From Kiloniellales bacterium (GTDB taxonomy: Bacteria > Pseudomonadota > Alphaproteobacteria > Kiloniellales > JAKSBE01): a DNA stretch of 64,000 nt. Within the stretch, counting starts at the first letter, position 1, and each line of letters begins with the position of its first letter. Where the stretch lies: positions 124,001-188,000 of the forward strand of contig JASJBF010000031.1 of NCBI GenBank assembly GCA_030066685.1. Direction: 5' to 3'. The notes under the pieces are model-generated. The model was not told the origin of the DNA. It saw only the letters and a list, made by a program, of their open reading frames with translations, and made no database searches. Shown here piece after piece: positions 35,198-43,819 of the stretch. Made by a program: the position numbers and the translations under genes.

Positions 35198-36160
35198 ATG
35201 CCCGCCTGGCTCAAGGATCCGCGGCGGGGCGGGCTGCTGTTGCTGGCGCTGATCATCGCGCTGCTGCCGCTGGTCCTGCCGAACCGCTTCTACTACGACG
35301 TGGCGATCCTGATCGGGATCAACGCCATCGCGGTGGTCGGCCTCAACCTGCTGATCGGCTATGCCGGGCAGATCAGCCTGGGACACGCCGGCTTCTTCGG
35401 CATTGGCGCCTATGCGGTCGCCGTGCTGCCGGCGGAGCTGGGCATTCCCTCCTGGCTGGCCTTCCTGATCGGGATCGCCTTCGTCGCCCTGCTGGCCTTC
35501 GTTGTCGGCCGGCCGATCCTGCGCCTCAAGGGGCACTACCTGGCGGTCGCGACCCTGGGCATGGGCATCCTGATCTTCATGGTGGTGACCAACGAATCGC
35601 AGTGGACCGGCGGCCCGGACGGCATGCCGGTGGCGCGACTGATGCTTTTCGGGTTCCGGGTCTCGGGCGCCCAGACCTGGTACTGGATCACCGGCGCGGC
35701 GCTCCTGCTCGGCGTCTGGTTCGCGCTCAACCTGATCGACAGCCCCTCGGGCCGGGCGCTCAGGGCACTCCACGACAGCGAGGTGGCGGCCCAGGTCGCC
35801 GGGATCGACGTCGCCAGCTACAAGCTCTTCGCCTTCGTGGTCTCGGCGATCTACGCCTGCATCGCCGGCTCGATCAGCGCCTTCTACACCGGCTTCGTGA
35901 CCCCGGACGGTGCCGGCTTCCTGCACTCCATCGAGTTGGTCTCCATGGTCGTGCTCGGCGGCATGGCCTCGACCTTCGGCGGCATTATCGGGGCCGCGCT
36001 GCTGACCGCGCTGCCGCAGTTCCTGACCGTGTTCCAGGAGTACGAGCACGCCCTGCTCGGCCTGGTGATCATGGTCTGCATGATCTTCCTGCGCCGCGGC
36101 ATCCTGCCGAGCCTGGCCGCGGTCGTGCTGCGCGGCGCGGGACAGGGAGGCCGGGCGTGA
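35198..36160 (+). CDS. Branched-chain-type ABC transporter permease (LivM)
   Basis: A 320-residue permease. The start is MPAWLKDPRRGGLLLLAL at 35198; a longer frame upstream is noise inside livH. LivM landmarks are GLNLLIGYAGQISLGHAGFFGIGAYA, HDSEVAAQVAGIDVASYKLFAFVVSA and VVLGGMASTFGGIIGAALL. It overlaps livG by GTGA. Confidence 0.92.
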   Translation: MPAWLKDPRRGGLLLLALIIALLPLVLPNRFYYDVAILIGINAIAVVGLNLLIGYAGQISLGHAGFFGIGAYAVAVLPAELGIPSWLAFLIGIAFVALLAFVVGRPILRLKGHYLAVATLGMGILIFMVVTNESQWTGGPDGMPVARLMLFGFRVSGAQTWYWITGAALLLGVWFALNLIDSPSGRALRALHDSEVAAQVAGIDVASYKLFAFVVSAIYACIAGSISAFYTGFVTPDGAGFLHSIELVSMVVLGGMASTFGGIIGAALLTALPQFLTVFQEYEHALLGLVIMVCMIFLRRGILPSLAAVVLRGAGQGGRA

Positions 36161-36945
36161 GCCATCTCCAGGTCGAGAACCTCTCGATCGCCTTCGGCGG
36201 TGTGCACGCGATCGAGGACCTGTCCTTCGACATTCGGGCGGCGACGATCCATTCGATCATCGGCCCCAACGGCGCCGGCAAGACGACCCTCTTCAACTTG
36301 ATCACCGGCCTCTACCGGCCGAGCGCCGGCCGCATCCGCTTCGAGGAGGAGGACGTCACCGGACAGCCGCCGCACCGGCTGGCGGCCAAGGGCATGTCGC
36401 GGACCTTTCAGAACCTGCAGATCTTCTTTCGCATGACCGCCCTGGAGAACGTTATGGTCGGTCGGCACCTGCGCGAGCCGAAGAACCCGATCGCGCACGT
36501 CCTGCGCCTGCCCGCGCAGCGGCGCAGCGAGGCCGCCTGCCGCGCGCGGTCCCGGGAGCTGCTGGACTTCGTCGGCCTCTCCGCCTACGCCGGCGAGGCG
36601 GCCGGCTCCATGCCCTACGGCGCCCTGAAGCGCCTCGAGATCGCCCGGGCCCTCGCCGCCGAGCCCAAGATGCTGCTGCTCGACGAGCCGGCCGCCGGCT
36701 GCAACCCGGCCGAAACCCGCGAGATCGACGACCTGATCCAGAAGATCGCCGAGCAGGGCGTGACCGTGGTCCTGGTCGAGCACGACATGCACCTGGTGAT
36801 GAACATCTCCAACCACATCCTGGTGCTGGACTACGGCCGCAAGCTGGCCGAAGGGACGGCCGCCGAGGTCCGCGCCAATCCGGAGGTGATTGCGGCCTAC
36901 CTCGGCGCCCAGGGCCAGGAGGAGTTCGATCGTGCTCAGGGTTGA
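36157..36945 (+). CDS. Branched-chain-type ABC transporter ATP-binding protein (LivG)
   Basis: GTG start overlapping the livM stop; 262 residues. Walker A GPNGAGKTT is near residue 37. The LivG-specific signature region is MPYGALKRLEIARAL, Walker B is MLLLDEPAAG, and NPAETREIDDLI follows. The segment FEEEDVTGQPPHRLAAKGMSRTFQNLQIF is typical of LivG. Its end overlaps livF by 14 bp. Confidence 0.92.
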   Translation: MSHLQVENLSIAFGGVHAIEDLSFDIRAATIHSIIGPNGAGKTTLFNLITGLYRPSAGRIRFEEEDVTGQPPHRLAAKGMSRTFQNLQIFFRMTALENVMVGRHLREPKNPIAHVLRLPAQRRSEAACRARSRELLDFVGLSAYAGEAAGSMPYGALKRLEIARALAAEPKMLLLDEPAAGCNPAETREIDDLIQKIAEQGVTVVLVEHDMHLVMNISNHILVLDYGRKLAEGTAAEVRANPEVIAAYLGAQGQEEFDRAQG

Positions 36946-37633
36946 GGGTCTGACCAGCCACTACGGCCGCATCCAAGCGCTCAAGGGCATCGACCTGGAG
37001 ATCGCCCAGGGCGAGCTGGTCGCCCTGGTCGGCGGCAACGGTGCCGGCAAGACCACCCTGCTGCGCACGCTCTCGGGCGTGCAGCCGGCGAGCGGCGGCC
37101 GCGTCACGTTCCGCGATCGCGACATAACCCGGGCCAGCCCGGCGGCGCGGGTCGGGCAGGGGATCTGTCAGGTCCCCGAGGGCCGGCAGGTCTGGGGCCC
37201 GATCTCGGTCGAGGACAATCTCAAGCTCGGCACCGCAAAGCGCCGTGGTCCCGACATCGCCGCCGACCTGGAGCGCATGTACGCGATGTTCCCAGTGCTG
37301 AAGGAGAAGCGCGGCCAGGCCGCCGGCACGCTGTCGGGCGGCCAGCAGCAGATGCTGGCGCTCTGCCGGGCCCTGATGGCCAATCCGGAGCTGCTGCTGC
37401 TCGACGAGCCGAGCATGGGGCTTGCTCCCTTGCTGGTCGACCAAATTCTGGAGGCGGTCCTGGCCTTGAAGTCCAGGGGCGTAACCGTCTTCCTGGTCGA
37501 GCAGAACGCCTTCGCTGCGCTCAAGATCGCCGACCGCGGCTACGTCATCGAGACCGGCAGGATCGTACTTTGCGACAGCGGCCGGGCCCTGCTCGACAAC
37601 GACCGGGTCAAGGAAGCCTACCTCGGGATCTAG
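36932..37633 (+). CDS. Branched-chain-type ABC transporter ATP-binding protein (LivF)
   Basis: GTG start at 36932 with AGGAGGAG inside the end of livG; 233 residues. Walker A is GGNGAGKTT, signature LSGGQQQ, Walker B LLLDEPSMGLAP, and PEGRQVWGPISVEDNL is the LivF-type Q-loop neighbourhood. It completes the importer that follows the paa genes. Conservation is high, so the assignment is safe; the substrate is not. Confidence 0.92.
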   Translation: MLRVEGLTSHYGRIQALKGIDLEIAQGELVALVGGNGAGKTTLLRTLSGVQPASGGRVTFRDRDITRASPAARVGQGICQVPEGRQVWGPISVEDNLKLGTAKRRGPDIAADLERMYAMFPVLKEKRGQAAGTLSGGQQQMLALCRALMANPELLLLDEPSMGLAPLLVDQILEAVLALKSRGVTVFLVEQNAFAALKIADRGYVIETGRIVLCDSGRALLDNDRVKEAYLGI

Positions 37634-37819
37634 CGCCACACGGTGCGGAAGCAAGGCCGTGGACTCCCAAGGCCCCGGATCGAAGCCCACCCTATTATGG
37701 AGATCCTACGGATCGCATATCCGCTTCGGTCGCTATCAATTCGATGCGAATCTAGGTATTGATTCCCTTGCGACTTGACTGGTTAACTCTGAGATTGTTC
37801 GCAGGCCAAGGAGTAAAGA

Positions 37820-38107
37820 ATGCCAAAAAAGAAAACTAAGATAGACGAGGCTGCATTGACCAAGGGCGAACTGCGCAAGCTCAACGCCCTGAGAAAGTCC
37901 ATCGGTGAAGAGCTCGCGAACGAAGCCTTCACCAAGTGGTATGCGGATCAGTCCGGTGGCGAAGACACCTCCGATCCCAACATTGAGCTGATCGAGAACG
38001 CGCTCAGTCCTTTGATGGACAAGATCCGTATTCCGCGCGGCGGTGCCTATGCCGTCCGTCGCGGCCGCGGTCGCTTTATTGTTGAGGCCGTGAGCCTCAA
38101 GTCCTAG
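37820..38107 (+). CDS. Conserved-looking small hypothetical protein, 95 aa
   Basis: Starts MPKKKTKIDEAALTKGELRK with AAGGAG 8 bp upstream. It is a charged, soluble protein whose middle is helical (GELRKLNALRKSIGEELANEAFTKW) and whose end is basic and Gly/Arg-rich (RGGAYAVRRGRGRFIVEAV). The lower GC of the region and good initiation signal support a real gene. I do not recognise the family. Confidence 0.6.
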   Translation: MPKKKTKIDEAALTKGELRKLNALRKSIGEELANEAFTKWYADQSGGEDTSDPNIELIENALSPLMDKIRIPRGGAYAVRRGRGRFIVEAVSLKS

Positions 38108-38466
38108 GAAGCTCGTTCCGCGGCTCGGTCGTCGTCGTGCCTCGGCGCCTGATGGAATGAGACAGCGGCAGGGAGTCGCGTTTCGGCGGCGCCCCGTGCG
38201 GCAGTGCCTTGGCTTCGCGATCCCTTCCCCTGCTGCGACCCGATCGTGGGTGATCCCGTCCTTTCAATTGCCCGACCCCAGCGCGAGACAGCGCCCGGTT
38301 CCCCGTTCCCGACGCTTCGGGGCGAGACGCTGTTCTGGCAGTCGCGACATCTCCGCCGGGCGGCGTGACCCTCGGTGCATTCCCGCCTATGCTATTGCGC
38401 GCTCCGGATCTCCCCGGCTGCAGCCTTGATCTCAGAACCGCGAAACACGCTTTGGAGCCCTCGGTC
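38108..38466. other. 359-bp gap, no supported gene
   Basis: Open frames here lack starts with ribosome-binding sites and have arginine-rich, low-plausibility translations. No repeat or terminator of good quality was seen. It presumably holds the promoter of the YciI gene. Confidence 0.4.
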
Positions 38467-38763
38467 ATGCCCTATGTGATCATCACCGTCGACAAGCCGA
38501 ACAGCCTTGGTCTGCGCAACCAGACGCGCGTGGAGCACCTGGCCTATCTGGAAGCCAACAAGGACAAGCTGCTGGCTGCCGGCGCGAAGATCGATGACGA
38601 GGGCGAGGGCGGCTACGGCGGAGTGATCCTGGTCGACACCGAGGATCGCGCCGAGGCCGAAGCCTTTATTCACAACGATCCCTTCACCAAGGCCGGACTC
38701 TTCGCCGGAATCGAAGTGGTCCGCTGGCGCAAGGCCTTCTTCAACTTCGAGAAACTGGTTTAG
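38467..38763 (+). CDS. YciI family protein
   Basis: A 98-residue small alpha/beta-barrel protein. It begins MPYVIITVDKPNSLGLRNQT and has the YciI-like RVEHLAYLEANKDKLLAAGA with the conserved His, then DTEDRAEAEAFIHNDPFTKAGLF. The family is related to muconolactone isomerase-type folds and mostly of unknown catalytic role. An upstream frame extension was ignored because homology begins at ATG 38467. Confidence 0.9.
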   Translation: MPYVIITVDKPNSLGLRNQTRVEHLAYLEANKDKLLAAGAKIDDEGEGGYGGVILVDTEDRAEAEAFIHNDPFTKAGLFAGIEVVRWRKAFFNFEKLV

Positions 38764-38767
38764 GCGC

Positions 38768-39184
38768 TCAATCCCAGCCGATCGGCTCGTAGCCGAGGTC
38801 CCGGAGGCACGTGTCGACGAAGCGCTTGTGGATCTGGCTCGGCTCCCGAGACCTGAAAAGACCCCGCAGGAACCCGCCGGTCGCGCCGGTGGCCGCACCC
38901 ACGGCCGCACCCCGCCCGGCCCGGCCGAGAACCGCGCCGCCCGCCGCGCCCACGGCCGCACCGCCGCCGCCGCCGATCGCCGTGCTCCCGGCCACCTTGC
39001 CGGCGGCGCCGTCCCTAGCCGAGGCGCCATAGGCTTCGGCCCGGGCCCGACATTCGTCGATGTCGCGTTCCGCCGTCGCCTTGCCGACGCGTTCCAGGTG
39101 AGCGTTGGGGTAAAGCACGGGTTCCGGCGAAGAACACCCGACGGAGAAGAGCGCCAAGAGGACAACCGGAATTGGCCTTGTCAT
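38768..39184 (-). CDS. Glycine-zipper lipoprotein
   Basis: A 138-residue protein with signal MTRPIPVVLLALFSVGC, the lipobox Cys at about residue 17. The central stretch GGGGGAAVGAAGGAVLGRAGRGAAVG is a glycine zipper of the kind in outer-membrane lipoproteins. The C-terminus IHKRFVDTCLRDLGYEPIGWD is a common ending of such lipoproteins. Convergent with the YciI gene. Role unknown, probably envelope-related. Confidence 0.8.
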   Translation of the reverse strand: MTRPIPVVLLALFSVGCSSPEPVLYPNAHLERVGKATAERDIDECRARAEAYGASARDGAAGKVAGSTAIGGGGGAAVGAAGGAVLGRAGRGAAVGAATGATGGFLRGLFRSREPSQIHKRFVDTCLRDLGYEPIGWD

Positions 39185-39312
39185 CACGACTCCGGGGCAG
39201 TCTCGTTCAGCACAAGTTTCGCTCGAACCCGGGCCTCGCCGTCGGCGCCTCCGCGCAACGCGACCCGAAGGCTGCAGAACACGCGGCCTCGCCACTTGCC
39301 GCCGTCGGCGCC

Positions 39313-39699
39313 TCAGTTGCCCGTCACGGCGATGTAGTCGGGATCCTGCTGTGCGTCGCGCTCGAAGCTCAGGAACTCGTAGTAGCCGCAGCGCTTGCGT
39401 CCCGGATAGTCGCGGCAGGTCTGGGGACGGGCCTCGTAGATTCCGCAGCGCCGGGCGCCATGGTCGAAGAAGGTGCAGATCGTGCCGAAGATCTCATCCT
39501 CCTTATGGCGCAGGATACGGGGGCTCTTGCCGTTCCCTTCTTCGCTGCCGTCCTTCTCGGTGAACCGCTTCTTGGCGTCCTTCCTGGTCATTCCGAAGTG
39601 GCGGGCGAGACGCTCGAGATCCCCGTTCTCGAGCTGAATTCTGGGATAGGAGCAGCAGTAGCTGGGGCACTTCTCGCAGTCGTAACGCTTCTTCGCCAA
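39313..39699 (-). CDS. YkgJ family cysteine cluster protein
   Basis: A Zn/Fe-type cysteine-cluster protein. It has CEKCPSYCCSYP near the N-terminus, then CTFFDHGARRCGIYEARPQTCRDYPGRKRCGYYEFL, the typical CxxC...C...YxxRPxxCRxYP pattern. TTG at 39699 with GGAAGG upstream was chosen (128 aa). An ATG at 39798 is open but would add an Arg/Ala-rich leader unlike the family. Function of the family is unknown, possibly metal binding or an oxygenase-like maturation role. Confidence 0.85.
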   Translation of the reverse strand: MAKKRYDCEKCPSYCCSYPRIQLENGDLERLARHFGMTRKDAKKRFTEKDGSEEGNGKSPRILRHKEDEIFGTICTFFDHGARRCGIYEARPQTCRDYPGRKRCGYYEFLSFERDAQQDPDYIAVTGN

Positions 39700-39794
39700 G
39701 ACTTCTGCCTTCCTTCCGGATCGGGCCGCGGGGTCGTGCGGAAGATCCGCGGCGCCCCGCGCCCTGTCAAGGGGAAACGCCCGGCAGCGGGAGG

Positions 39795-40652
39795 TCACCC
39801 GGCGGCCAAAGGCAGGCAGATATCGGTCAGCAGTTCGGTCGGCGGCGTATCGCGGGGGTTATTGAGGTACTCCTCGAAGCAGGGCGCATCGGCCGGCTCA
39901 CGACCGGAGGCGACCAGCCACTCGCCGAAGAGCCAGCCATAGGCCGCCGGCAAGTCGGCATAGGGCCCCTTGTGGCGCAGGACCGCATAGGCGCCGCCGG
40001 CGATCACGGTCCGTTCCAGCGGGGCCTCTATTGGGAAATCGGCCTCGGTGATGATGCCGGCCCGCGCGCGCAGCTCCGCCTCGGGCACCGCGTCGGGGTC
40101 GTCGTAGTAGATGCCGACTGAGCGGATGTCCGGTCCAAGAAGACCCCGGGTCGCAAGCCAGCCGAAGAGGGTCTCGAAGGCCTTGCCGATCTTCGTATAG
40201 GAACCGCGGTGCGGGATCGTGATGGCGGTGGCCTGCGGAAAGGTCTTGAGGGTGACGTCGTACATCGTGGCGGATCCTACCTTCGTTTGGGGCCGAAACT
40301 GGGTGTGGCTGCCGCGCTTGCGGTACTGCGCGGGCGGCAGGCCGAAGACGGAGCGAAAGGCCCGGGCGAAGGACTGCAGGCTCTTGTAGCCGGAGGCTTC
40401 GGCGATCTCCCGCACCGGCATCGAGGTGTTGGCCAGCTGGCCGGCGGCCCGCTGCAGACGCAGCCGCTTGACGGTCGCTGCGGCGGTTTCGCCGTGGACC
40501 GCCAGGTAGATCCGGTGCCAGTGATAGGGCGACAGGCAGGCGACCTCGGCCAGCTTCCGGAGGTCGAGCGCCTCGTCCAAATGGTCGTGGATGTAGGCGG
40601 TCACCCGGTCGAGGCGGTCCTGGTAGTCGATCAGCTTGCTCGTGCTGGGCAT
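39795..40652 (-). CDS. AraC family regulator with GyrI-like effector domain
   Basis: A 285-residue protein. The AraC HTH is at residues about 10-110 (LRKLAEVACLSPYHWHRIYLAVHGE, IAEASGYKSLQSFARAFRSVFGLPPAQYRKRG). The C-terminal GyrI-like/SOUL-fold domain (TFPQATAITIPHRGSYTKIGKAFETL) is found in Rob/BmrR-type sensors of lipophilic compounds. The upstream extension to 40868 is arginine-rich noise. It likely regulates a nearby or unlinked efflux/stress gene. Confidence 0.88.
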   Translation of the reverse strand: MPSTSKLIDYQDRLDRVTAYIHDHLDEALDLRKLAEVACLSPYHWHRIYLAVHGETAAATVKRLRLQRAAGQLANTSMPVREIAEASGYKSLQSFARAFRSVFGLPPAQYRKRGSHTQFRPQTKVGSATMYDVTLKTFPQATAITIPHRGSYTKIGKAFETLFGWLATRGLLGPDIRSVGIYYDDPDAVPEAELRARAGIITEADFPIEAPLERTVIAGGAYAVLRHKGPYADLPAAYGWLFGEWLVASGREPADAPCFEEYLNNPRDTPPTELLTDICLPLAAG

Positions 40653-40738
40653 TGATGCGGCGTCCCTTCGCTTCGGTGGTTGCACCAAAGCACAGGTCGA
40701 TTTGACAAATCTTGCGGACTTGGGCCGACGGCGCTCGG

Positions 40739-41575
40739 CTATTCCAGCGCGCCCAGCGCCTCGAGCTCGCGCCAGGCGCGGACCACGTACTCGCTCTTGA
40801 GGCTGTGGCCGCCCGGGTGCAGGCAGAGCTCCAGCGCGCGGCCCTCGGGATTCATGCGGCGCTCGCACTTGAGGTCCAACACCTCGTAGGCCTCGGCGGC
40901 GCCGAAGTCGCCGGCCTCGCCGAAGAGCGACAAGGCTCTGTAGACATCGCCCTGGTGGGTCTTCTGGATCGGCCGGCCGCGCAGGGGCACGATCTTGTCG
41001 TCGGTGCCGTGGGTGTGCAGCAGGTGCACCGGCGGGCTGGGGCAGCTCTGCGGGATCGGCGCCCAGAAGGTGCCGGCGATCGGGGCGAAACCGGCGAAGC
41101 TGCCGCCCCTCTGGCAGGCCAGGTTCCAGACCATCATGCCGCCCGCCGAGAAGCCCGTGGCCATGATCCGCCTGGGATCGATGGCGAAGCGCGCGGTGAT
41201 CTCCTCGAGCAGGCGGTCGAAGAATGCGAAGTCGTCGGTGTATTCCCGCGGTGCGTTGGGGATCGACCAGTCGTCACCCAGGGACTTGGGCGCGACCAGC
41301 GCCAGCCCGAGCTTGGAGACCGCCTTGCCGAGCGCCTTGTTGCGCATGATCGCGGCGGCGGTCCCGCGATATCCGTGCATGTACATGATGGCGCCGACCG
41401 GGCTGCTGCCATCGTGCCCGGCCGGCATGCGGATCCGGTAGGTCCGCTCGCCGAGGCGGCAGTCGCTGTCAGGGCCGCAGGCCGCCGCGCCTCCGGGGCC
41501 GAGGCCGGCGAGGAGTCCCGCGAGAACCGCCGGCAGAAGGCGGGGCGCGGCGCGCGCGGACCCGCAAAGCCTCAT
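40739..41575 (-). CDS. Secreted alpha/beta hydrolase, PHB-depolymerase/LpqC-like
   Basis: A 278-residue protein with an export signal (MRLCGSARAAPRLLPAVLAG). The nucleophile elbow is MATGFSAGGMMVWNLAC with Ser143. The oxyanion region is MYMHGYRG, the acid region HTHGTDDKIVPLRG and the catalytic His is in LHPGGHSLK. The pattern is that of extracellular polyhydroxybutyrate depolymerase/feruloyl esterase-like hydrolases. It overlaps the next gene by 4 bp. Substrate not determined. Confidence 0.82.
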   Translation of the reverse strand: MRLCGSARAAPRLLPAVLAGLLAGLGPGGAAACGPDSDCRLGERTYRIRMPAGHDGSSPVGAIMYMHGYRGTAAAIMRNKALGKAVSKLGLALVAPKSLGDDWSIPNAPREYTDDFAFFDRLLEEITARFAIDPRRIMATGFSAGGMMVWNLACQRGGSFAGFAPIAGTFWAPIPQSCPSPPVHLLHTHGTDDKIVPLRGRPIQKTHQGDVYRALSLFGEAGDFGAAEAYEVLDLKCERRMNPEGRALELCLHPGGHSLKSEYVVRAWRELEALGALE

Positions 41576-41973
41576 CTGATCGCCTCGTCGAGGCCGATGT
41601 CCCGCCGGGCCGTGGATATGGTCACGGTGAAGCCGGCGATGACGTCGATCAGGGTCATCAGGGTCAGGAACAGGAAGGTCGTGGTGCCGAAGGCCGGAAA
41701 GAGGATCAATTCGATCAGGCAGAACACGAAGAGGCCGACCGACAACAGGTGATCGACGATCGAGGCGGTGCCGGTCCGAGTCGCCTTGAAAATCTCGACG
41801 AAAAGCAGAATCAGGCCGAGAATCACTAGGAGGTCGCCGAGGGACAACGGCAAGGCGGTCCCGGAGGGCAGGGTGAGGGACAGCGTCGGGGTGTCAATCG
41901 GCGCGCCGGCGGTCAGCGCCACCGCGTTGTAGAGGCCGACCGCGAGGATCAGCAGCGGGATCGAAAGCAGCAT
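41572..41973 (-). CDS. Hypothetical membrane protein, 133 aa
   Basis: Four hydrophobic segments: LLSIPLLILAVGLYNAVAL, LLVILGLILLFVEIFKA, LLSVGLFVFCLIELILF and TFLFLTLMTLIDVIAGFTVTI. The length and TRTGTASIVDHL loop are common in uncharacterised alphaproteobacterial inner-membrane proteins. Transcribed before, and overlapping by 4 bp, the hydrolase gene. No known function. Confidence 0.75.
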   Translation of the reverse strand: MLLSIPLLILAVGLYNAVALTAGAPIDTPTLSLTLPSGTALPLSLGDLLVILGLILLFVEIFKATRTGTASIVDHLLSVGLFVFCLIELILFPAFGTTTFLFLTLMTLIDVIAGFTVTISTARRDIGLDEAIR

Positions 41974-42114
41974 CGGCCATCCTTCGGCTTGTCGACGGGC
42001 GGCGACAGCCTAGCGTCTTCGGTTAGAAAATCTACCGCTTGGGAAAGTCGACCGTCTGGATATGGCAGCCACCGGGCGGCACCAGGGCCAGAAAACCTTG
42101 CCCGCCCCCCCCCC

Positions 42115-42142
42115 AAAAAAGTGGCCGCCTAAGTGGCGGCCA
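42115..42142 (-). terminator. Rho-independent terminator of the xylulokinase/SDR unit
   Basis: On the minus strand an 8-bp perfect stem TGGCCGCC / GGCGGCCA with loop ACTTA is followed by CTTTTTTGGG. It lies about 150 bp past the stop of the kinase gene. The rest of the gap 41974-42288 has an unusual run of ten C (42105-42114) right beside the terminator and no gene. Confidence 0.85.
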
Positions 42143-42288
42143 AAGGGGATAGACCAGACTGCAAGAACCGGATGATGTCGAAAGCGCGGTGAAGGCGAAG
42201 TGGTAAAACCCACATACCAGGGTTGAAGCGCGATGGCAGGGAGTCGCGCAAAAGTAGCTCTTTTGGGGTATTTTATAGGTAAAAAGAA

Positions 42289-43812
42289 CTATGTTGTTTC
42301 CCGGGAGCCTTCTCCCAGGGCGTGATTAATCTCGGTGAGCTTTCGGCGGGCGTCGTCGTAGAGGGAGAAGAGCCGGGCATAGGTGGCCTGGCCCTGGGGG
42401 TCCGGGTTGGCCGCGGCGACGACCGTTGCGCAACGGGCGGCGTCCCGTGGCGAGGCGAAGACCCCGACGCCGAGGCCGGCGACCAGGGCGGCGCCGAAGG
42501 AGGCGTCGCCGTTGCCGGGCTGCAGAATCGGCAGTCCGGTGGTGTCGGCGATGATCTGGCGCCAGGTCGCGCTACGGGCGCCGCCGCCGAGCAGGCGCAG
42601 GGCGCCGAACTCGGCGCCCGAGAGGCGCCTGGCCTCGCGCAGTACGTCGGTCAGGGCCAGAGCGATGCCTTCGTAGCAGGCGCGGGCGAAGTGCGCGCGC
42701 TCGTGCGCGAGCGTCAGCCCCAGGAAGTCGCCGCGCAGCTTCGGATCCCAGTGCGGCGCCCGCTCGCCCTGCAGATAGGGATGGAAAAGCAGGCCCTCCG
42801 AGCCCGGCGGGACCGCGGCGGCGAGGCGGTCCATCTCGGCGAAGGCGGTCTCGGGATCGAGGTCGGCGAAGAAGCGATCGCGGACCCAACGGTGCGCCGT
42901 GGCGCAGGCGTTGATGCCCGAGGCCATGTACCACATGCCCTCGACGATGTGCGGGTAGCAGGAGACCGGCGGATGCACCTCGGGGCGGTCGACCGCGAGG
43001 AAGACGACGCCTGCGGTCGCCAGCTTGATCGCGCCTTCGCCGGGCGTCACCGCGCCGCAGCCGAAGAGCTCGACCGTGGTGTCGTTGGAGCCCACGACCA
43101 CGGGCGTGCCGGCGGCGAGGCCCGTGGCCCGGGCCGCCGCCTCGGTGATCCGCCCGGCGATGTCCTGCGGGCGGGCCACCGGGGGCAGGGTGCTCGTGGG
43201 CCAATCGATCAGAGCGCAGAGCTCGGGCGACCAGTCCCGCGTCGTCGCGTCGGCCATCAGGGCGCCGACGACGTCGGAGAAGTCGGTGGTCCAGTCGCCG
43301 GTCAGGCGGCTGCGCAGGTGGTCCTTGGCGATGTAGAGACGGGCGGTCCTGTCCGTGACCTCCGGCTCGTGCCGCTTAAGCCAGGCGAGTTGAGCCAGGG
43401 TCCAGGTCGGGTTGGCCCGGTTCAGCGAGCGCTCGACGATCTCCGCGCCAGCCCGATCGTGTAGGTCCTTGGCCTCGGCGGCGCTGCGCTGGTCGTTCCA
43501 GAGAATCGCCGGGCGCAGCACCTTGCCGTCCGAATCGGTCAGCACCGCGATGTGGGCGCCCGCCGAGATCCCGACCGCTGCAACGTCGCTGGCTTCAACC
43601 TTGCCGGCGGCCAGGGCCGCGGGCAGGGCGCCGCACAGTGCCGTCCACCAGTCCTCGGGATCCTGCTCCGACCAGCCGGGCTTGGGATTCCGGGTCGCGA
43701 CGGGCTTGCTGGCCTCGCCGATCGGGCCGCCGGACTCGTCGAGGATCGTGGCCTTGAGGCTGCCGGCCCCGAGGTCGATGCCGAGCAGGTAGGTCCGTTT
43801 CTTGCACGCCAT
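42289..43812 (-). CDS. FGGY-family carbohydrate kinase, xylulokinase-like
   Basis: A 507-residue sugar kinase. The N-terminal phosphate loop is YLLGIDLGAGSLKATILDESG, GWSEQDPEDWW and ILWNDQRS follow, the second domain has VGSNDTTVELFGCGAVTPGEG, and the C-terminal RLLGGGARSATWRQIIADTTGLPI closes the FGGY signature. The start MACKKRTYLLGID at 43812 was preferred to an ATG 36 bp upstream. The length and motifs fit D-xylulose kinase or a related polyol/ketose kinase. It is 7 bp after an SDR dehydrogenase that could supply the ketose. Confidence 0.88.
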   Translation of the reverse strand: MACKKRTYLLGIDLGAGSLKATILDESGGPIGEASKPVATRNPKPGWSEQDPEDWWTALCGALPAALAAGKVEASDVAAVGISAGAHIAVLTDSDGKVLRPAILWNDQRSAAEAKDLHDRAGAEIVERSLNRANPTWTLAQLAWLKRHEPEVTDRTARLYIAKDHLRSRLTGDWTTDFSDVVGALMADATTRDWSPELCALIDWPTSTLPPVARPQDIAGRITEAAARATGLAAGTPVVVGSNDTTVELFGCGAVTPGEGAIKLATAGVVFLAVDRPEVHPPVSCYPHIVEGMWYMASGINACATAHRWVRDRFFADLDPETAFAEMDRLAAAVPPGSEGLLFHPYLQGERAPHWDPKLRGDFLGLTLAHERAHFARACYEGIALALTDVLREARRLSGAEFGALRLLGGGARSATWRQIIADTTGLPILQPGNGDASFGAALVAGLGVGVFASPRDAARCATVVAAANPDPQGQATYARLFSLYDDARRKLTEINHALGEGSRETT

Positions 43813-43819
43813 GCCTGGC

